Shown one piece after another: positions 59,808 to 64,000 of a DNA stretch of 64,000 nucleotides. The notes below the pieces were generated by a model. That model saw only the letters and a program-made list of their open reading frames with translations. It was not told the origin of the DNA and did no database searches. The translations under genes were made by a program, and so were the position numbers. Origin of the DNA: Campylobacter iguaniorum (GTDB lineage: Bacteria; Campylobacterota; Campylobacteria; Campylobacterales; Campylobacteraceae); the NCBI RefSeq assembly GCF_000736415.1, contig NZ_CP009043.1:124001-188000 (forward strand). The letters run 5' to 3'. How positions within the stretch are numbered: position 1 is the stretch's first letter; each line of letters starts with the position of its first letter.

Positions 59808-60457
59808 GCTGTTCTATAACTCTTAAAAATATCAGTGAGAAAAATGCTGGCAAGCTGCTTTTTGAAAATATCAGCTTAAATGCAGGTCACAAAGACAAAA
59901 TCGCAATCATCGGAAATAACGGCGTTGGCAAGACTACTTTGCTTGAGATTATGGCTGGACTTAGGCAGCCAAGTAGCGGCGAAGTCGAGATATTTCACAA
60001 CAAAATATTAAATTTGAATGATTTTGCAAACTACAGAAAAGACATAGGCTATCTCTTCCAAAATAGCAACGACCAGTTTATCGCTCCAAGCGTATTTGAT
60101 GATGTTAGTTTTAGCTTATTAGCTGGTGGTATGGAGCCAAATTTAGCTTATGAAAAGACGCGGGAGCTTTTAAAAGAGCTTGGAATTTATCATCTCAAAG
60201 ATAAGATAGTCTTTCATCTTTCAGGCGGTGAAAAGAAGCTAGTGGCTTTGGCTGGGGTTTTAGTAAATAAGCCAAAAATCTTGCTTCTTGATGAGCCAAC
60301 AACCGCGCTTGACTTTGCAGTTCAAAGTAGGGTTTCAGATCTGCTTCTTAGCCTTGATATGACCCAAATCATCGTTTCGCACGATAAAGAGTTTATCAAC
60401 AAAGTCGCAAATAAAATGTTTTATTTAGAGCAAAATGGGCTTAAACAAATAGGCTAA
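59804..60457 (+). CDS. nikO: Nickel ECF transporter ATPase NikO
   Basis: The 217-residue ABC ATPase has Walker A GNNGVGKTT, Q-loop LFQNSNDQF (the ECF-type sequence), signature LSGGEKK, Walker B ILLLDEPT and the switch His in IVSHD. Start is GTG. It closes the nikKMLQO operon. Nickel import would serve HyfG in the same window and any urease or uptake hydrogenase elsewhere. Confidence 0.9.
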   Translation: MSCSITLKNISEKNAGKLLFENISLNAGHKDKIAIIGNNGVGKTTLLEIMAGLRQPSSGEVEIFHNKILNLNDFANYRKDIGYLFQNSNDQFIAPSVFDDVSFSLLAGGMEPNLAYEKTRELLKELGIYHLKDKIVFHLSGGEKKLVALAGVLVNKPKILLLDEPTTALDFAVQSRVSDLLLSLDMTQIIVSHDKEFINKVANKMFYLEQNGLKQIG

Positions 60458-60534
60458 ATTTATCAAAAAATCATCATTTATATACTTTTTATATTTTTTA
60501 GATAGAATTACGCCAAATAAATTTAGGGCAAATC

Positions 60535-62610
60535 ATGAGTAAATTAATAATAGTAGAATCTCCAGCAAAAGCAAAAACCATAAAGAATTTCTTAGGCAAA
60601 GATTACAACGTAATAGCTAGCAAAGGTCACATCAGAGATCTACCAAAATCAAGTTTTGGTATCAAGATAGAAGATGATAAATTCACTCCAGAATACAGAG
60701 TCAGCACAGATCACAGCGCCATAGTCAAAGAGATAAAAACTCTAGCCAAAGACGCTGATGAGATCTACCTCGCGACCGATGAGGATAGAGAAGGGGAGGC
60801 TATAGCCTTTCACATAGCAATGGCAATAGGTAAAAATCCAGAGTCGCTGCCTCGCATAGTATTCCACGAAATAACAAAATCAGCGATCGAAAATGCCTTG
60901 CAAAACCCAAGAATCCTTGATATGAATAGCGTAAATGCACAACAAACTAGGCGTCTTTTAGATAGGATAGTTGGCTACAAACTAAGTCCACTTCTAAACT
61001 CAAAAATTAGGCGTGGCTTAAGTGCGGGACGCGTCCAAAGCTCAGCTTTAAAAATATTAGTAGATAGAGAAAAAGAGATTAGAGAGTTTAAACCAGTTGA
61101 ATATTTTACAATTGATACTAAATTTAAAAAAGCTCTTGAGGCTGAACTAACTCAGTTTGATGGCAAAAAAATAGAAAAACTAACTATCCAAAACGCTGAG
61201 CGCGCCAAACTAATCGTAGAAAGGCTAAAAGGCGAGAGTTTCAGCGTAGATGAGATCGAAAGCAAAGAGCGTAAAACCAGCCCACAACCACCATTCATGA
61301 CTTCTACTTTGCAACAAAGTGCCTCAAATCGTCTTGGCTTCAGCCCTAAAAAAACCATGATGTTAGCCCAAACGCTTTATGAAGGCGTGCAGACAAACAG
61401 CGGATTTATGGGTGCTATCACGTATATGAGAACCGATTCGCTAAATTTAGCAAAAGAAGCAGTTGCAGCAGCTAGAGAGACCATAAAAAGCGAATTTGGC
61501 GACAAATACCTTCCAAAAAGCCCAAATTTTTATGCGACAAAATCAAAAGGCGCTCAAGAAGCCCACGAAGCCATTCGCCCAACAAATCTTAGCTTCACGC
61601 CAGAGATTGCGAGTAAATTTTTAGATAAAGATTTGCTGAAGCTTTACACTCTTATTTATAACCGCTTTTTGGCTTGTCAAATGAGCCAAAGCATAAGCCA
61701 AACGCAAAATGTCTTTGTAAAAAGTGCTAGTAGCGTGTTTAAAATTTCAGGTAGAAAGCTCGTATTTGACGGATTTTACAGAGTTTATGGCGACATGGAC
61801 AAAGACAAAATCTTGCCAAATTTGAGCGTCGGTGATGCGATGAGCTTGGAGAGTATAAAAGATGAAAGCCACTTCACTGAGCCGCCTTCAAGGTATTCTG
61901 AAGCTGGACTTGTCAAAAAGCTTGAAAGTCTTGGGATCGGCAGACCTAGCACTTACGCGCCGACTATTTCGCTTCTTACAAGCAGAGATTATGTCAAAAG
62001 CGAGAAAAAACAGCTCATACCGACCGAAATCGCATTTAGCATCACAGATATGCTTGAAAAGCACTTTAACGATATAGTTGATAGCGAATTTACTTCAAAA
62101 ATGGAAGAAAAACTCGACGATATAGCCGAAAATAAAGCCGACTGGCAAGAGGTTTTGTCTAAATTTTATCATCCATTTATAGAAAAAATTGATGATGGCA
62201 AAAAAAATATCAAAAGCCAAAAAACAGCTGAGCCAATAGGTGAAAAATGCCCTGATTGTGGTGGTGAGCTTGTCAAAAGAAAAGGTAGATTTGGCGAGTT
62301 TATAGCTTGTTTAAATTTCCCAAAATGCAAATACTCAAGAAACCTAAATAATGAGGTTAAATTTGAGAAAAAAGAGCCGCAAAAAATAGGTGTCAAATGC
62401 CCTGATTGTGGCGGAGAGATCGTGGAGAGATTTGGTAAAAAGGGCAAATTTTTTGGTTGTTTAAACTACCCAAAATGCAACTTCATAAGCAAATACGCTC
62501 CGACAAATATCCCATGCCCACAATGTGGCAAAATGATGGTGCTAAAAGAGCTTAAAAAAGGCAATTTCCACGAGTGCTTGGAGTGCAAATTTAAAGAAGA
62601 GGCGAAATAA
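60535..62610 (+). CDS. topA: DNA topoisomerase I
   Basis: The 691-residue type IA enzyme relaxes negative supercoils. It opens with the TOPRIM domain (IIVESPAKAKTI with the catalytic Glu, TDEDREGEA with the acidic triad). The active-site Tyr is residue 297 in GAITYMRTDSL. Three C-terminal zinc-ribbon repeats follow (CPDCGGE...C...C twice and a shorter CPQC form). Full length. Its TAA is followed directly by bioB, which shares one base. Confidence 0.96.
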   Translation: MSKLIIVESPAKAKTIKNFLGKDYNVIASKGHIRDLPKSSFGIKIEDDKFTPEYRVSTDHSAIVKEIKTLAKDADEIYLATDEDREGEAIAFHIAMAIGKNPESLPRIVFHEITKSAIENALQNPRILDMNSVNAQQTRRLLDRIVGYKLSPLLNSKIRRGLSAGRVQSSALKILVDREKEIREFKPVEYFTIDTKFKKALEAELTQFDGKKIEKLTIQNAERAKLIVERLKGESFSVDEIESKERKTSPQPPFMTSTLQQSASNRLGFSPKKTMMLAQTLYEGVQTNSGFMGAITYMRTDSLNLAKEAVAAARETIKSEFGDKYLPKSPNFYATKSKGAQEAHEAIRPTNLSFTPEIASKFLDKDLLKLYTLIYNRFLACQMSQSISQTQNVFVKSASSVFKISGRKLVFDGFYRVYGDMDKDKILPNLSVGDAMSLESIKDESHFTEPPSRYSEAGLVKKLESLGIGRPSTYAPTISLLTSRDYVKSEKKQLIPTEIAFSITDMLEKHFNDIVDSEFTSKMEEKLDDIAENKADWQEVLSKFYHPFIEKIDDGKKNIKSQKTAEPIGEKCPDCGGELVKRKGRFGEFIACLNFPKCKYSRNLNNEVKFEKKEPQKIGVKCPDCGGEIVERFGKKGKFFGCLNYPKCNFISKYAPTNIPCPQCGKMMVLKELKKGNFHECLECKFKEEAK

Positions 62611-63452
62611 TGAATAAAGTAGTAATGCTATGTGCGATTTGTAATGTAAGTAGTGGAAACTGCGCTGAAGACTGTGCTTATTGCACTCAAAGCGCACACG
62701 TCAAAGCCGATATAACCAAATTTAAGAAAAAAGAACTTGAGCAAATTTTGCTTGAAGCAAAGATGGCTAGAGCAAACCATGCGCTTGGATTTTGTCTTGT
62801 GACAAGTGGTAGGAGCTTGGATGATAAAAAGCTTGATTTTATCTGTGAAACTGCAAAAATGCTTCAAAAAGAAACACCCGAACTTATGCTAATTGCATGT
62901 AATGGAAGTGCGAGCTATGAGAGTTTAAAAGAGCTTAAAAAAGCTGGAGTCTTTAGCTATAATCACAATCTTGAAACAAGCCGCGAATACTTCCCAAAAA
63001 TCTGCTCAACTCACACTTGGGATGAGAGATATGAGACAAATTTAAACGCCAAAAAAGCTGGACTTGAGCTTTGCTGCGGTGGGATTTATGGTCTTGGAGA
63101 AAGCGAGGCTGATAGAGTTAGCTTTAGAAGCTCACTTAGAGAGCTTGAGCCTTTTACAAGCCCAGTAAATTTCTTCATCCCAAATCCAGCACTCAAAATC
63201 AAAGAGCCAAAACTAAGTGTAGATGAGGCTTTAAAAATCCTAAATGACACTGCTAAAGCCCTGCCAAATACTCGTATAATGGTAGCTGGCGGTAGAGAGG
63301 TCGTGCTTGGCGACAGACAATATGAAATCTTGCAAAACGGCGCTAGCGCTATCGTGGTTGGGGATTATCTTACTACAAGTGGAGAGGTCGCTAGCAAGGA
63401 CATAGAAGCGCTTAGACAAAGAGGTTTTGAGTTTGCATCAAAGTGCCACTAA
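62610..63452 (+). CDS. bioB: Biotin synthase
   Basis: The 280-residue radical SAM enzyme inserts sulfur into dethiobiotin. The CAEDCAYC motif (Cys18, 22, 25) binds the SAM cluster. CCGGIYGLGE and NFFIPNPALKI also match, with the [2Fe-2S] Arg in GGREV. It is shorter than the E. coli form, as in Helicobacter and Campylobacter. Start overlaps the topA stop; end overlaps the next gene by 20 nt. Confidence 0.95.
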   Translation: MNKVVMLCAICNVSSGNCAEDCAYCTQSAHVKADITKFKKKELEQILLEAKMARANHALGFCLVTSGRSLDDKKLDFICETAKMLQKETPELMLIACNGSASYESLKELKKAGVFSYNHNLETSREYFPKICSTHTWDERYETNLNAKKAGLELCCGGIYGLGESEADRVSFRSSLRELEPFTSPVNFFIPNPALKIKEPKLSVDEALKILNDTAKALPNTRIMVAGGREVVLGDRQYEILQNGASAIVVGDYLTTSGEVASKDIEALRQRGFEFASKCH

Positions 63453-64000
63453 CGAACTTTCGATCCTTTTAGTTCTAGCATTTATTATCTTCTTGTCGCC
63501 TTATTTTTCTAAGGTGACAAAGATCCCTGTGGCTCCAGTAGAGATTATTTTAGGTATTTTGTTTGGCTATTTTGGGCTTTTGCCAGATAGCAATCTTTTT
63601 AAAATAGTAGCCGAGGTTGGATTTTTTTACCTTATGTTTTTAGCTGGAACCGAAATCGATCTAAAATCGTTTTTTAAAATTGATAAATCTATCTTAAAAC
63701 TTATATTATCTTATATTGCTTTATTATACGTCATCGCAACTATCTTAGGAGCTTGGATAGAGCCTGCATTTTTGGTCTTTATAGTCGTGCCACTTATGAG
63801 CGTGGGCGTGCTTTCGACACTTTTTAAAGAGTATGGCAAGGATGAGCCTTGGCTAAATTTAGCTATGATTACTGGAAGTGTGGGCGAGGTTTTTAGCATC
63901 GTTATTCTTACTTTGGTTGGTGCATATGTGGAGTTTGGTAACAGTGGAGAGTTTTATACTAGTATAAATTATCTTATTTTGTTTATTGTGCTTTGTGTGC
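63433..64000 (+). CDS. CPA2-family cation/proton antiporter (3' end outside window)
   Basis: The open frame runs to the right edge with about 189 residues visible. It is very hydrophobic, with ILGILFGYFGLLPD, EVGFFYLMFLAGTEIDL and a helix with VVPLMSVGVLSTLFKEYG, as in KefB/NhaS3-type exchangers. The likely start is TTG at 63433, with AAAGAGG 9 nt upstream, inside the bioB end. Substrate (Na+ or K+) cannot be told. Confidence 0.82.
   Translation, partial: MHQSATNELSILLVLAFIIFLSPYFSKVTKIPVAPVEIILGILFGYFGLLPDSNLFKIVAEVGFFYLMFLAGTEIDLKSFFKIDKSILKLILSYIALLYVIATILGAWIEPAFLVFIVVPLMSVGVLSTLFKEYGKDEPWLNLAMITGSVGEVFSIVILTLVGAYVEFGNSGEFYTSINYLILFIVLCV

Overview
The window looks like a chromosomal segment of a Campylobacter species. 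Support comes from the low G+C sequence, the 16S rRNA ending in the CCTCCTTT anti-Shine-Dalgarno, the CmeABC/CmeR-type efflux genes, an rpsU that starts with GTG, and short, tightly overlapping operons of epsilonproteobacterial type. I could not fix the species. It is probably not C. jejuni, because it carries a complete hydrogenase-4 (hyf) operon, a fused nuoCD, and genuine NuoE and NuoF homologues.

Left part (1-18.5 kb), mostly minus strand. A partial lipoprotein gene is followed by a tripartite RND efflux operon (cmeA-cmeB-cmeC). A TetR repressor gene (cmeR-like) lies upstream of it and is cotranscribed with ccoG, a cbb3-oxidase copper/assembly factor. rpsU follows on the plus strand with a clear terminator. 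Then comes a compact minus-strand operon for a membrane-bound group 4 [NiFe] hydrogenase: hyfA-B-C-E-F-G-H-I plus hycH-like and hycI maturation genes. Almost every junction is a stop/start overlap. hyfD is missing and no formate dehydrogenase is adjacent.

Middle left (18.7-36.5 kb). A plus-strand cassette encodes RmlA, RmlB, a polyprenyl-phosphate GT2, two hexapeptide acyltransferases, a small SMR-like membrane protein and a WecE/RffA-type aminotransferase. It reads as a pathway that makes dTDP-Fuc4N, loads it on undecaprenyl phosphate and flips it. The cassette is AT-rich and ends in a 33-bp perfect inverted repeat. Next are a tRNA-Ser(GGA), a 182-bp element bounded by imperfect inverted repeats, moaC, a DUF493 gene and a helical protein. 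These are followed by a broken secreted-protein gene (ATA at the start position and a frameshift) and a 646-residue protein with EF-hand-like loops. Then come DUF411, a DcuB fumarate/succinate antiporter with about 100 extra residues, an SbmA/BacA-like transporter, an M48 lipoprotein protease and a CorC-like CBS protein.

rRNA operon (36.6-42.4 kb). Order is 16S, tRNA-Ala(TGC), 23S, 5S. Processing stems can be drawn around both 16S and 23S, and no tRNA-Ile is present in the spacer. About 1.2 kb of very AT-rich, apparently decayed DNA follows.

Right part (43.6-64 kb), plus strand. comEA-like; a full complex I operon nuoA-B-CD-E-F-G-H-I-J-K-L-M-N; an ECF-type nickel importer nikK-M-L-Q-O, which would feed the nickel hydrogenase; topA; bioB; and the start of a CPA2 cation/proton antiporter. 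Complex I is unusual. NuoF has lost several residues that normally hold FMN/NADH, NuoG is about half the usual length, and NuoH has an extra two-helix insertion. Together these suggest an input module that no longer uses NADH in the standard way.
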